From Photobacterium damselae (GTDB lineage Bacteria; Pseudomonadota; Gammaproteobacteria; Enterobacterales; Vibrionaceae): a DNA stretch of 64,000 nt. This document shows positions 38,805-48,093 of this stretch, one piece after another (the stretch's first letter is position 1; every line of letters starts with the position of its first letter). The notes below the pieces were generated by a model. The model worked only from the letters and a program-made list of their open reading frames with translations, was not told the DNA's origin and made no database searches. The DNA lies in contig NZ_PYOG01000005.1 in assembly GCF_003026815.1 (NCBI RefSeq), positions 1 to 64,000 of the forward strand, given 5' to 3'. Position numbers and translations under genes: made by a program.

Positions 38805-39005
38805 TTACAAGGTATTGTAGTAATCACGAATATGCTGAGTTTCGTGATAACCTTTTGTTTTAGTTTCTTCTTTTTTCTCTTCTGACTTAGCAGCTGCTTG
38901 GACAGCAGTTGTTGTGCCAGCAGCAATTGCACCAGCTGCCGCAGTTAGGCCAATGTTTTTCAACAATTGACGGCGGCTTTCGTTGAGTTTTTTCTGCTCA
39001 CTCAT
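38805..39005 (-). CDS. Small TAT-leader protein of formate dehydrogenase region
   Basis: A 66 aa protein with a TAT-like motif SRRQLLK (about 10-16) and an Ala/Gly-rich helix, followed by a charged Lys/Glu linker and HIRDYYNTL. It fits the short 'formate dehydrogenase region TAT target' family, also called FdhX in Shewanella. It may guide assembly or export of the complex. It lies 15 bp upstream of the alpha subunit gene. Confidence 0.85.
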   Translation of the reverse strand: MSEQKKLNESRRQLLKNIGLTAAAGAIAAGTTTAVQAAAKSEEKKEETKTKGYHETQHIRDYYNTL

Positions 39006-39098
39006 GAAAGTTTGCTCCTCTGTCGCTCAACCTGTTTAATAAAGGTGTCGATCATTTTTTATGCTTCTAGTCGCGATTTCTAAAACAGTTAGTAGGGA

Positions 39099-39701
39099 TT
39101 AATCTGCTTGTAAAAATCGTGTTTTTTCTACTGTTAAAAACTGTAGCGCAAGTTCACCAACAGCGGTGTAAAAAACAGCACTTTTTGCCGTTTTAATATC
39201 GGTCGATACTTTTTCACACCAAGGTGCCAAATGGCGGTTGAAAAAAGTACGTTGAAGGTGCTCATCGCCCCCTTCCACCAGCATTGCCATCACTTCGAGC
39301 AAAGCGGCAATATGATCTTCCGGTTCTTTCACAGACTCATTACGTTCATAACCCAGTTGTTTTAGGTCACTACGAAGATGAGCCAGAGGCATTTCCATTA
39401 ATGATCCAGTTAGATACCAAGAACCATAAGGCACAACGTCACCACGTCCAATGCCAATAAATAGATCTTGATATTCTTCTGCAACCGCAATAGGTGTCGC
39501 TTTTTGAGCCGCTAGTTTTAATAGAGGCCAAGCCGCAGCCATTGACGATTGATGCGGATCGTTTGTGCCTTCGACATCTAAATCTGCAAGCCAATCAAGC
39601 ACATCTTGAGATGGAGATTGACGTAAAAGATGAGCCAGCAAATTGTAAATTTCGATGCGCAGTATTGCGTCTTGATTCGATGATGTTTGGTGCGAGTTCA
39701 T
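39099..39701 (-). CDS. TorD/DmsD-family redox-enzyme chaperone
   Basis: A 200 aa all-helical protein of the TorD family. The hallmark segments are YQDLFIGIGRGDVVPYGSWYLTG (read in two parts around residue 90) and the later EPEDHIAALLEVM. Such chaperones bind the TAT signal and aid cofactor insertion into the catalytic subunit; here the partner is surely the formate dehydrogenase alpha subunit. It is encoded between the polyferredoxin and TAT-leader genes. Confidence 0.9.
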   Translation of the reverse strand: MNSHQTSSNQDAILRIEIYNLLAHLLRQSPSQDVLDWLADLDVEGTNDPHQSSMAAAWPLLKLAAQKATPIAVAEEYQDLFIGIGRGDVVPYGSWYLTGSLMEMPLAHLRSDLKQLGYERNESVKEPEDHIAALLEVMAMLVEGGDEHLQRTFFNRHLAPWCEKVSTDIKTAKSAVFYTAVGELALQFLTVEKTRFLQAD

Positions 39702-39719
39702 AGCGCTTTCAATCTCCGG

Positions 39720-41378
39720 TTAAACTCGAATTTGATCTTCAGGATCGTCTTCAAATTTCGAAAAAATATCTCGAACACGACAATCTTCACACATAGATAA
39801 ACGACGAATTGCGTCACCTTGAAAATGTGAATGTCCTTGAAGTTTTTCAATAAGCATTTTAACCATAGACTCAGGTGCAAATGGTTTTCCGCAATTAATA
39901 CAACATGCGGCAGGCTCTTCATGAACAAGTTTTGCTTCTTTACGTGCTTGCCAACCCCAATTAAAACCGGGTTCAACTGTAATCACGTTTTCAGGGCATG
40001 CTTTTTGACACATACCACATTGAATACAATCTTCTTCAATAAATAGAAGGCCTGGACGATCACCAATTGCATGAAGAGCACGCGTTGGACAAACCGCCAC
40101 ACAACCCATACAAAGCGTACAATCATCGGCTTGACATGAAATAGAACCATAAGGTGCTTTTTCAATAACCGCAGAATGTTCAGGTTTTGTTGGAGCTTGT
40201 GCGTATAGTGCTTCTAATGTCGTAAACAATTTCTGACGCTTATTCCCTGAAAGTTGTTCACCTGCAGGTAATAGAGCCTCAGAAAATGGAACGTAGTTTT
40301 CAACATCAGCAAAGTTAAATAAGCAAATACGATCTGCTTCATAACCCATTTCAGTTAAAAACATTTGTGCCGTTGTTAGTTCATCAGAAAGCACACGATC
40401 AATCGTTGCAGGAATATAAGCCGTATTCGTTGCCAGAAGAACTTGATGTGCACCATAAAACAGTGCGCTAAACCAAGTATCTACGCCAACAGTTGCTAGT
40501 TCTTCTAAAGCAACAGGAATCACAGAAGTAGGCAGATGCGCAAGAGCATTAACCACATTCGCTTCATCACGGTTACCGTAAAATAGTAGCGTAGGTTTAA
40601 CCCCACCCTCATTGGCATAACGTGTTAACAGGCGATGCACAAAATGTTGAGTATCGTCTGCATCTGGAAGAGCATAAGTGATCGCCTCTGTTGGACAGGC
40701 AGTCGCACAAGTACCAACGCCCTGACATAAGTAAGGGTTAATTTCGATTTCTTGATCCGCATTAGCCGAAATAGCACCAGCAGGACAAGCATCTAAACAA
40801 CGATCACAACCTTCAACGCCACGAGATGCATGAGCACAAAGATCGGGATTAAATCTAAAATACTTAGGCTTATCAAAGGTACCCAGCATGTCTGGTAGTT
40901 CTTCAATAACACGAGCCAGTTTGTCTTTTCGAGCACCAATAGCGTAATAACCCGGTGCTGGAATTTCATAAGACATCACACCGTTTTCAGTTAGATCCAC
41001 AATCAAATCGAAGCTATCACGACCAAGCGCAATTTTTGCCAGATTGGTTGTAGGCTCTAAACCGGCTACAGAAACTCGACACGTTACCTCGAACGCACCA
41101 AGATAGCCTTTAACATGAATTTCATCGCTAAAATATAGATTCTCCTCGGTTGCTTCAGAGGTTTTCTCTGTGGCAAGCAACGTAACAGAATGAAGTTCAG
41201 CAAATTGAGCAGCTAAAGGAGTAATTGTTTCCTGAGGTCCAACGATCAACAAATCCCCACGGCTTTCATAGGTAACCGTAGGTGGAATGAGATTTGCCAA
41301 CTCAACAGTGCCAGTAATAGCAGCCAATCGAGCTTGACCATTGTTATCAGAAAATGCTTCTAGTGTACTTTTTAACAT
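39720..41378 (-). CDS. Multi-cluster 4Fe-4S polyferredoxin of formate dehydrogenase locus
   Basis: A 552 aa cytosolic iron-sulfur protein. The N-terminal ~170 residues carry no cluster motif. Then come two ferredoxin domains: CDRCLDACP with CQGVGTCATACP near 195-230, and CTLCMGCVAVCP with CIQCGMCQKACP near 425-470. A C-terminal zinc-like set (CCINCGK and CEDCRVRD) ends it. It is a conserved member of Shewanella and Vibrio fdh loci, with a probable role in reducing or maturing the enzyme. It is the first gene of the structural operon. Confidence 0.85.
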   Translation of the reverse strand: MLKSTLEAFSDNNGQARLAAITGTVELANLIPPTVTYESRGDLLIVGPQETITPLAAQFAELHSVTLLATEKTSEATEENLYFSDEIHVKGYLGAFEVTCRVSVAGLEPTTNLAKIALGRDSFDLIVDLTENGVMSYEIPAPGYYAIGARKDKLARVIEELPDMLGTFDKPKYFRFNPDLCAHASRGVEGCDRCLDACPAGAISANADQEIEINPYLCQGVGTCATACPTEAITYALPDADDTQHFVHRLLTRYANEGGVKPTLLFYGNRDEANVVNALAHLPTSVIPVALEELATVGVDTWFSALFYGAHQVLLATNTAYIPATIDRVLSDELTTAQMFLTEMGYEADRICLFNFADVENYVPFSEALLPAGEQLSGNKRQKLFTTLEALYAQAPTKPEHSAVIEKAPYGSISCQADDCTLCMGCVAVCPTRALHAIGDRPGLLFIEEDCIQCGMCQKACPENVITVEPGFNWGWQARKEAKLVHEEPAACCINCGKPFAPESMVKMLIEKLQGHSHFQGDAIRRLSMCEDCRVRDIFSKFEDDPEDQIRV

Positions 41379-41523
41379 TTTTATTCCTGTGTACTCGTCA
41401 CCGTTTGTCAGTGCCGATTCAAAGAAAACTGTTTATCTAATAAAATAATTCGAAACAGTTTTCTTCTTGCTTCTTATAGAGCAATAACCGATCCAACTTT
41501 TAACGGAATAAAATGACCAATAA

Positions 41524-41646
41524 GGAACTAAAATCGGAATCGGACACTCTGACCCACCAGCTATAGGACAATATGTCCCATCCTTTTTGTATCAATGCGC
41601 CAAAATGTCCCGATTAAATATAAGGTTTTAGTTCCCTTTTTGTCCC
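41524..41646. promoter_or_regulatory. Putative operator region of the formate dehydrogenase operon
   Basis: A perfect GGACA-ATA-TGTCC palindrome (41566-41578) lies amid further TGTCCC units (41606-41611, 41641-41646) and CGGACA (41541-41546). The whole is bracketed by an inverted repeat, GGAACTAAAA (41524-41533) / TTTTAGTTCC (41626-41635). The palindrome is about 190 bp upstream of the polyferredoxin start. Confidence 0.5.
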
Positions 41647-41672
41647 AGTGTTACTTTTTGAAAAAATTTTTT

Positions 41673-42413
41673 CTAACTCTTGTTCACTGGTTTGTGTGTT
41701 GCTTTGTGTGCGGCGAAATCTTCAGTTTGTGTTGATTCGGTAGGGAGAGATTCAACAGAAGAGTCAGCGCTAGTTTGAGTTGTTGTTAAGGATAGTTCAG
41801 AATCTGTAGATTGCTCATTTAATTGCTCTGATGAATCTACAGAATTCTTTGTAAGTTCAGCAGGTTGAGCTTGACTCTGGCTATTGTCAGATGCTTGTTC
41901 AGGTGTGAGTAGATCATCAATTTGTTCTTTAGCCCAAGAACGCAGTTCCCCTTTCACTTTATCTGATAACGTTTCTAGCTGAGAGAAGTCCTCGGTACAA
42001 TCATCCATATCACTGATATAGTTGTATTCACTTGAATGAAACAGTTTACGCAAGGCCGCTTTTTTAACGGCTTTATCAACACCTTGCTTCAAGAAAGAGG
42101 CAGCACCAGATTCAAACGTCACCTTATCAACATCCGATAACGTTAAGTCTTCTGTTTCTTCAACCTCGTTATCAATCTCAGAACTATGATTATCCGAGAC
42201 AGAATTATCTAGAGCAGATGTATCCGACTGTTCACAAGGACTGGTTGATTCTGAGCTTGCGTTGGCTTCATCTATATGAGTATTAGATAAAGACTGAGCG
42301 ACTGTATCATCTATAATTTCAATAGAATCTTCTTTCTTTTCTTCTACTTGTGGCGTTTCTTCCCTTGCCGTTAATTTCCTACTTGACCAACGTTGGAAAA
42401 AATTACTTGTCAC
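41673..42413 (-). CDS. DUF3306 protein
   Basis: A 246 aa acidic, Ser/Glu-rich protein. The start FFQRWSSRKL and the central FLKQGVDKAVKKAALRKLF plus YNYISDMDDCTEDF segments are the DUF3306 signature. The flanking acidic regions look disordered. DUF3306 and DUF3305 genes recur as a pair in formate dehydrogenase loci; their function is unknown, presumably cofactor or complex maturation. It overlaps the DUF3305 gene by 11 bp. Confidence 0.88.
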   Translation of the reverse strand: MTSNFFQRWSSRKLTAREETPQVEEKKEDSIEIIDDTVAQSLSNTHIDEANASSESTSPCEQSDTSALDNSVSDNHSSEIDNEVEETEDLTLSDVDKVTFESGAASFLKQGVDKAVKKAALRKLFHSSEYNYISDMDDCTEDFSQLETLSDKVKGELRSWAKEQIDDLLTPEQASDNSQSQAQPAELTKNSVDSSEQLNEQSTDSELSLTTTQTSADSSVESLPTESTQTEDFAAHKATHKPVNKS

Positions 42414-42900
42414 AAGAGCGTCCTCGACTTTTCTCTTTTGGGCCTTTGTCTTTAAAGCCTTTACGTTTAAATTCTAATAACTCGCCATGGCGGCCAATGT
42501 AAGCTTCCATCCAAGCTTGAATTGGTAATGGAATGCTAATATGTAAAACCGTGTAATCACCATCCATATAGCGAGCTGCAACCCCTTGTGCCGCCGTTAC
42601 TAATACGGGTTTAAGTTGTTCATTATCAATCGCTTCACACACAAAAAACAGATGAGGATCTTGTGAGCTTAGGTTAAAGCGGTAATCGGTTCGTTCATCA
42701 CGAAACAAAGCCAGAGGTAATAAATAACACGCATCACTTTGATGAGCTTCTGTAACATCTTCATCGTATAGACAAACATCATCAATAGACCAAGATAAGG
42801 TTGTCCAACGACCGACTTGTTTTTCTTCTGCATTTAGACAAAAACGAATTGGCCAAATTGACTCATCTTTTTTGAGTTCTTCAAGTTGTTGTTCGATCAC
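42403..42900 (-). CDS. DUF3305 protein
   Basis: A 165 aa soluble protein with the DUF3305 pattern: WPIRFCLNAEEKQVGRWTTLSW at the start (seen as two adjacent blocks), then LFRDERTDYRFNLSSQDP and FVCEA. The basic C-terminus (KGFKDKGPKEKSRG) is variable. It is the first gene of the DUF3305-DUF3306 pair, divergent from fdhD across about 255 bp. Confidence 0.88.
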   Translation of the reverse strand: MIEQQLEELKKDESIWPIRFCLNAEEKQVGRWTTLSWSIDDVCLYDEDVTEAHQSDACYLLPLALFRDERTDYRFNLSSQDPHLFFVCEAIDNEQLKPVLVTAAQGVAARYMDGDYTVLHISIPLPIQAWMEAYIGRHGELLEFKRKGFKDKGPKEKSRGRSCDK

Positions 42901-43155
42901 AGATGACTCCTTTGTCTCTTTTCGACCAGATTAAAACGCAAGGTAATAAGCAAATATTAGACCAATTTATAAAGCATGTTACGAAAGCTTCTGATTCTTT
43001 ACTTTGATCTTATCGTGCAAAACAACAAATTGAGTATAAAATCAGCAGTTATGCCTTAGGTAACGTATTTGGAATAAACCACTTATCAAAACTGGAACAA
43101 TCTTTGCTTATAGCCTATCGTTCTTGCTATTAAACTATTTCCATAGGAATCCCTG

Positions 43156-44052
43156 ATGACCCAGTTGCCAAAGATCATTAAAACGAACTCGTCTGTTAAG
43201 CAGACTTTTACAGTCGACATTATGGATGAGTATGGCGATATGCAGACGAAAGAGATTGCGTGCGAGCATCCCTTAACTGTGTATTTGAACTGGATTGAGA
43301 TTGTTACCTTAATGACGTTAGGTGAACGACCTTCAGCTTTAGTGTTAGGGTATTTAAAAAACCAAGGCTTTATTAAAGATATCGATGCAATAGAGTCGGT
43401 GATCATTGACTGGGATACCAACTCTGCCGCGGTGATTACCAAAGAAAATACTGATGGAGTGAGTAAAACTCTTGAGAAGAAAACCGTTACCTCTGGCTGT
43501 GGTCAAGGCACCATGTACGGTAATGTGATGAAAAAACTAGAGGGTGTAACCTTACCTCAGCCTCAAATCTCACAAGCAAAACTCTATCAATTGCTTGAAG
43601 CGCTCACCCATCATAATGAGACCTATAAAGCAGCGGGAGCGGTTCATGGTTGTGCCGTGTGTAAAGATACTGAGATCCTATCTTTTGTTGAAGATGTAGG
43701 CCGTCACAATGCCGTTGATACTTTAGCCGGTGAGATGTGGTTAAAAGGTGAAACTGGTAACGATAAGATTTTTTATACAACAGGTCGACTTACTTCAGAG
43801 ATGGTGATCAAAGTAGCTCAAATGGGGATTCCCGTTCTGCTTTCTCGCTCTGGCGCGACACAAATGGGTTATGAGCTAGCACAAAAGCTGGGGATTACCA
43901 TGATAGCTCGTGCTAAAGGTCACCGTTTCCAAGTATACAGTGGCATGGATAATCTAATTCTCGATGTTAAGGGGAATGCCATGTCCGACACAGAACAAAA
44001 ACAACAAGAAAAAATGACTCCGAATAAGGGTCAATCAGATAATTTACTTTAA
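43156..44052 (+). CDS. fdhD: Formate dehydrogenase sulfurtransferase FdhD
   Basis: A 298 aa cytosolic protein that transfers sulfur to the molybdopterin cofactor and is required for active formate dehydrogenase. The family motifs are present: TSGCGQGTMYG, AAGAVHGCAVC (with the sulfur-relay Cys pair), EDVGRHNAVDTLAG, TTGRLTSEM and ARAKGHRFQVYSG. The C-terminal ~25 residues are polar and variable. It is divergent from the fdh structural side and followed 15 bp later by a regulator-like gene. Confidence 0.95.
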   Translation: MTQLPKIIKTNSSVKQTFTVDIMDEYGDMQTKEIACEHPLTVYLNWIEIVTLMTLGERPSALVLGYLKNQGFIKDIDAIESVIIDWDTNSAAVITKENTDGVSKTLEKKTVTSGCGQGTMYGNVMKKLEGVTLPQPQISQAKLYQLLEALTHHNETYKAAGAVHGCAVCKDTEILSFVEDVGRHNAVDTLAGEMWLKGETGNDKIFYTTGRLTSEMVIKVAQMGIPVLLSRSGATQMGYELAQKLGITMIARAKGHRFQVYSGMDNLILDVKGNAMSDTEQKQQEKMTPNKGQSDNLL

Positions 44053-44067
44053 GGGCTTGTTTTATCC

Positions 44068-44979
44068 ATGACTGAATTTCCAGAATTTATGAATGCCAAA
44101 TTAGTGGCTGAATATCTCGATCTTAACGAAAAGAAAGTTTATGCATTAGCTAATGAAGGCCTATTGCCAGCAACTAAAGTAACGGGCAAATGGTTATTCC
44201 CAAAGGCAATGCTGGATAAGTGGCTACTTGAATCTTGTCATAATGGCGTATTAAACGATCGTTTACTTATTGCAGGCTCTGATGATCCACTATTGCAGAT
44301 GGTTGTTGGTAAAATGGCTAATCAATTAGGTAGTACCGCATTGATTGGTTACACATCAACAGGTACTCGACAAGGTCTATCGATGCTAAGCAAAGGCCAT
44401 GTGGATATATGTGCCATTCACTGGGGTAATGCAGAAGAGGCCGCACTTCGTCACCCTGCTCTCTTACAACAATATTCGGGCCATAAGAACTGGGTATTAG
44501 TCCATGCCTTTGAGCGTGAACAAGGCTTAGTGGTAAGTAAAGAAATTGCCGATGCTGTAAATAATCGTTCTTTAAACCCTCATGAATTAGTCGCATCTCG
44601 CTGGCGTTGGGCTTTACGTCAAGAAGGTGCTGGTAGTATGAGAGCGCTTGAAGAATGGCTTCATGGTAGTGCATGTAATCTATCTATGTTAACGCAAGTA
44701 GACGTCTGTAACAGTGAGCGAGAATTAGCTTCGGCGATTGCTCGTGGACATGCTGATGTCGGTTGTGCCAGTGAAAGTACTGCCGGAGAATTTGGACTGG
44801 GGTTTGTTCCTCTTTGTACTGAAGCATTTGAATTGGTGATCCCAAAGAACATCTATTTTAGAACGCTACAACAACAGCTACTGCAATCTCTATCCGATCC
44901 TGAAGTGCAAAAACGAGGTCATGAGCTTGGTGGCTATAACTTCGCCCGTACAGGTAAGCAGGTTTGGAGTTCAAACTGA
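44068..44979 (+). CDS. HTH and periplasmic-binding-like domain regulator
   Basis: A 303 aa cytosolic protein. An excisionase-type winged HTH covers about residues 8-55 (LVAEYLDLNEKKVYALANEG, then WLFPKAMLDKWL). A type 2 solute-binding-like domain (PBP_like) covers about 65-300, with GSDDPLLQMV at its start. Proteins of this layout act as sensors for oxyanions such as molybdate or tungstate, or other small ligands. The position directly after fdhD suggests control of formate dehydrogenase or molybdopterin genes. No signal peptide. Confidence 0.85.
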   Translation: MTEFPEFMNAKLVAEYLDLNEKKVYALANEGLLPATKVTGKWLFPKAMLDKWLLESCHNGVLNDRLLIAGSDDPLLQMVVGKMANQLGSTALIGYTSTGTRQGLSMLSKGHVDICAIHWGNAEEAALRHPALLQQYSGHKNWVLVHAFEREQGLVVSKEIADAVNNRSLNPHELVASRWRWALRQEGAGSMRALEEWLHGSACNLSMLTQVDVCNSERELASAIARGHADVGCASESTAGEFGLGFVPLCTEAFELVIPKNIYFRTLQQQLLQSLSDPEVQKRGHELGGYNFARTGKQVWSSN

Positions 44980-45032
44980 TTCACCAAGCTCTCTAATTTC
45001 ACCGATAATTCTAATTACAATACTCATCCAAC

Positions 45033-45062
45033 AAAGGCTGTCATTTCGATGATGGCCTTTTT
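45033..45062 (+). terminator. Terminator of fdhD-regulator operon
   Basis: AAAGGCTGTCAT (45033-45044) pairs with ATGATGGCCTTT (45049-45060), two G-U pairs, loop of 4, then TT. Confidence 0.8.
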
Positions 45063-45185
45063 AATTGCAAAAAATCATAATCGCTTGATACACCCCGCTA
45101 GAGTACGCAATCAAAACTAAATAATACAAAAACACGAAACAATAAAAGCAATCATTTTAGTTTTCCGTATTAAACCATAATATCC

Positions 45186-45469
45186 ACCAGTCAGATCTTA
45201 TAAACCCAGCTAAATATACTATCTATTATAAATATGCACCCTCTCGCAAATTCACCAATTATGGATAGAAACATAAAATATTCATGAGATATCTGTCGTA
45301 ATTTCTCTATCTTTTGTCTGAAAATGTAAGCAACACAGCGCATAAATTGTGACTTAATTCATTAATTGAGTAATGGCTCAGTAAAAACATTGATCCAATG
45401 CAACATATTGCAATTCAACAGTTTTTATTTACTAGTCAGACATCATAATTACTTAGACATCTGACCAGT
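45186..45469. promoter_or_regulatory. Repeated half-sites, candidate TetR operators
   Basis: Related half-sites: ACCAGTCAGA near 45187-45196, ACTAGTCAGA at 45431-45440, and its inverted copy TCTGACCAGT at 45460-45469. The last two form an inverted repeat with a 19-nt spacer about 100 bp upstream of the reductase start. The regulator at 48204 is the natural candidate. Confidence 0.45.
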
Positions 45470-45570
45470 ATCTTCATAGATTTAACCGACTCGGTTTATC
45501 TCAATAAAAATAACAGTTGCTGCTGGTTAGCACGGAATTCAGTTCAACAAATATAAGCGAAGGAGTGGTA

Positions 45571-47562
45571 ATGAATTATTTCATAACCGGCGCAACAGGC
45601 TTTATTGGAAGTCATTTATTAGCTCGTCTGGCAAAACGTTCTGGCAATTTTTATCTTCTGGCTCGTAGTGATAATGCAGAGCAAAAACTGCAGCTGTTAA
45701 TCGAAAAGCATCAGTTACCTGCCGACCGTTTTCATTTAGTCACAGGCTCAATTACCGAGACGAACTTAGGTTTATCCAGCAAAACCATTTCTGAACTCAC
45801 AGGCAAAATTACCCACTTCTATCATCTTGCTGCTATTTATGATTTAGAAGCTGACGAAGAAGCCTTAAAGCGTGCCAATATAGAAGGTACGGAAAACTGT
45901 GTTCGTATGGCTGAACGCCTACAGGCAAAATGTTTTCACCATGTAAGTTCCATCGCGGTTGCAGGTCAGTTCCGCGGCTGGTTCCGTGAAGATATGCTCG
46001 ATCAAGCAACAGGTCTTGATCACCCTTATTTCTCAACCAAACATGAGTCAGAAAAAATCGTTCAGCAATCTTGTACAATCCCGTGGCGGGTTTATCGTCC
46101 AGGTATTGTGGTGGGACACTCTAAAACGGGTGAAGCAGAGCGTATTGATGGTCCATACTATTTCTTCAAGATCATCCAAAAACTCCGTCAAGCTCTACCT
46201 GAATGGATGCCATTATTAGGTCTTGAAGGGGGACGTCTTAATATTGTTCCTGTCGATTATGTTGCCGATACCATAGATCACATCTCTCATCTAGAGGATT
46301 TAGATCAGCAATGTTTCCATGTCGTTGATCCTGACCCATACCGCGCAGGTGAAGTGATTAATCTCTTTGCTCAAGCTGGTCACGCCCCTCGTATGGCTAT
46401 GCGTTTTGATATGCGTCTACTCAATATGGTTCCCTCCCACCTGTGGAAACAATTGGCGCATTTACCTGTATTAGAACGTTTCATTGATGCAATCAGTCAA
46501 GAAATACGCGTCCCTAAAGACGCATTGAGTATGTTTAACTACCCAACGCAATTTGATTGCACTAATACACTACAAGCACTTGAAGGCAGTAACATCACCT
46601 GCCCTCGTCTAAGTGAATACGCAGCACCTATTTGGGATTATTGGGAACGTAACCTAGATCCAGATCTGCACGTTGAGAAAAGCTTAAAAGGCTGTGTGGC
46701 AGGAAAAGTCATCGCAATTACTGGTGCTTCTTCAGGTATTGGATATACAACCGCAATCAAACTGGCAAAAACCGATGCTAAATTGGTGTTAATTGCTCGT
46801 GATTTAGAACGCCTACAACAAACACGCAATGAAATTGAACGTTTGGGCGGTCATGCGGCAATTTATCAATGTGATTTAAGTAAAGATGAGCCAGCTCAAG
46901 AGACATTAGAGCTAATTAAGCAGCACCATGGCTCTATTGATATTTTGATTAACAACGCAGGACGTTCAATTCGCCGCTCAGTAGTCAATTCTGTCGATCG
47001 CCTTCACGATTATGAACGTACAATGCAGATCAACTATTTTGGTGCGCTTCGTATGATCATGGGCACTTTGCCAGGCATGCTTGAGAAAGAAGCTGGTCAC
47101 ATCATTAATATCTCATCCATCGCCGTATTAACCAATCAGCCACGATTCTCAGCTTACGCAGCATCAAAGGCGGCCCTAGATTCATTTACTCGTACAGCAG
47201 GTGCCGAACTGTGTGGTCAGGGTGTCCATTTCACAACGATTAATATGCCGTTAGTAGAAACACCAATGATTGCAGACCATTACCGTCAAGCGAAAGGTGG
47301 CATTCCATTGCTGACTTCCGAAGAAGCGGCGGATTTGATTATCAAAGCTATTATTGAAAAACCGAAACGTATTGCGACTAAGTTGGGACTATTTGCCGCG
47401 CTAGTACACGGTGTATATCCAAAACTTGGCGAATTGGTGATGAATGCAGGCTTTAATATTTCTCCTGATTCCGATGATCCTGAGCGTGATAGTCAACAAC
47501 CAAAAGAACACACTCCAGATGTTGTTGCCCTCTCTAGTTTAATTCGTGAAATTCATATGTAA
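45571..47562 (+). CDS. Two-domain fatty acyl-CoA reductase
   Basis: A 663 aa fusion of two SDR domains. The N-terminal extended SDR has GATGFIG at 7-13 and the active-site pair Y153/K157 (YFSTK), with the conserved GGRLNIVPVDYVAD stretch. The C-terminal classical SDR has GASSGIG at 385-391 and Y529/K533. Length, domain order and linker (PIWDYWERNLDPDL) match the Marinobacter fatty acyl-CoA reductase, which makes fatty alcohol from acyl-CoA with NADPH. A frame extension to 45517 is rejected: AAGGAGTGG precedes the ATG at 45571. It is the first gene of an operon with a DUF2505 protein. Confidence 0.92.
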   Translation: MNYFITGATGFIGSHLLARLAKRSGNFYLLARSDNAEQKLQLLIEKHQLPADRFHLVTGSITETNLGLSSKTISELTGKITHFYHLAAIYDLEADEEALKRANIEGTENCVRMAERLQAKCFHHVSSIAVAGQFRGWFREDMLDQATGLDHPYFSTKHESEKIVQQSCTIPWRVYRPGIVVGHSKTGEAERIDGPYYFFKIIQKLRQALPEWMPLLGLEGGRLNIVPVDYVADTIDHISHLEDLDQQCFHVVDPDPYRAGEVINLFAQAGHAPRMAMRFDMRLLNMVPSHLWKQLAHLPVLERFIDAISQEIRVPKDALSMFNYPTQFDCTNTLQALEGSNITCPRLSEYAAPIWDYWERNLDPDLHVEKSLKGCVAGKVIAITGASSGIGYTTAIKLAKTDAKLVLIARDLERLQQTRNEIERLGGHAAIYQCDLSKDEPAQETLELIKQHHGSIDILINNAGRSIRRSVVNSVDRLHDYERTMQINYFGALRMIMGTLPGMLEKEAGHIINISSIAVLTNQPRFSAYAASKAALDSFTRTAGAELCGQGVHFTTINMPLVETPMIADHYRQAKGGIPLLTSEEAADLIIKAIIEKPKRIATKLGLFAALVHGVYPKLGELVMNAGFNISPDSDDPERDSQQPKEHTPDVVALSSLIREIHM

Positions 47563-47572
47563 GGATACAAAC

Positions 47573-48082
47573 ATGAATTTATCTGCAACCCATGATTACC
47601 AACAAGATCTTGATAGCTTGTTGCAATACTTTAGCGAAGAAGAGCTCATCATTGAGAAATATCAAGCGCTTGGGGCAAAAAATGTCAAAGTGCAAGAGTT
47701 AAAAGAGACCTCTGCTGGATTTGTTGTGACAACCTATCGTGACGTACCTGCAAATGTACCTAGCTTATTGAAAAGTGTATTGGTCGATTACAACACCATT
47801 AAACAAGTGGAAAATTGGGCTTGGCAAGATGACGGTAGCCTAGTTTGCGCTATGTCCGTCACTATAGAAGGTGTTCCAGCTGAAATGACGGGAACACTGC
47901 ATTTTAGTGAACCGTTAAGCATGGTCGGTGATGGGCCTGTTACACGTAATGAAATCAATTTGACCATTACCAGTGCTATTCCTTTTGTCGGTAAGCAATT
48001 GGTTAACTTTATTGGTCAAGACAGCAAACAACAGATGGAGGCCGAATACCAGTTTCTTAAAGAGCTGGAGTTGACCGCCTAA
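47573..48082 (+). CDS. DUF2505 family protein
   Basis: A 169 aa soluble protein with the DUF2505 look: a charged helical start, SAGFVVTTYRDVPANVPS, then WAWQDDGSLVCAM and a C-terminal helix. The fold is expected to be of the START/polyketide-cyclase type, with a pocket for a lipid. The start is the ATG at 47573 after AAGG, 10 bp past the reductase stop. It may bind the acyl substrate or product of the reductase; inference from context. Confidence 0.85.
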   Translation: MNLSATHDYQQDLDSLLQYFSEEELIIEKYQALGAKNVKVQELKETSAGFVVTTYRDVPANVPSLLKSVLVDYNTIKQVENWAWQDDGSLVCAMSVTIEGVPAEMTGTLHFSEPLSMVGDGPVTRNEINLTITSAIPFVGKQLVNFIGQDSKQQMEAEYQFLKELELTA

Positions 48083-48093
48083 CGAGCAGCAGT

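Larger units (their letters stand above)
44980..45570. other. 591 bp spacer before the acyl-CoA reductase operon
   Basis: It begins with the terminator of the HTH gene. The rest is very AT-rich and contains three related ACNNGTCAGA motifs listed separately. I see no gene or RNA beyond these. Confidence 0.5.

Noticed and set aside
43086..43442. 118-codon minus-strand open frame over the fdhD start
   Set aside because: Antisense to fdhD with no homology features; fdhD is certain.
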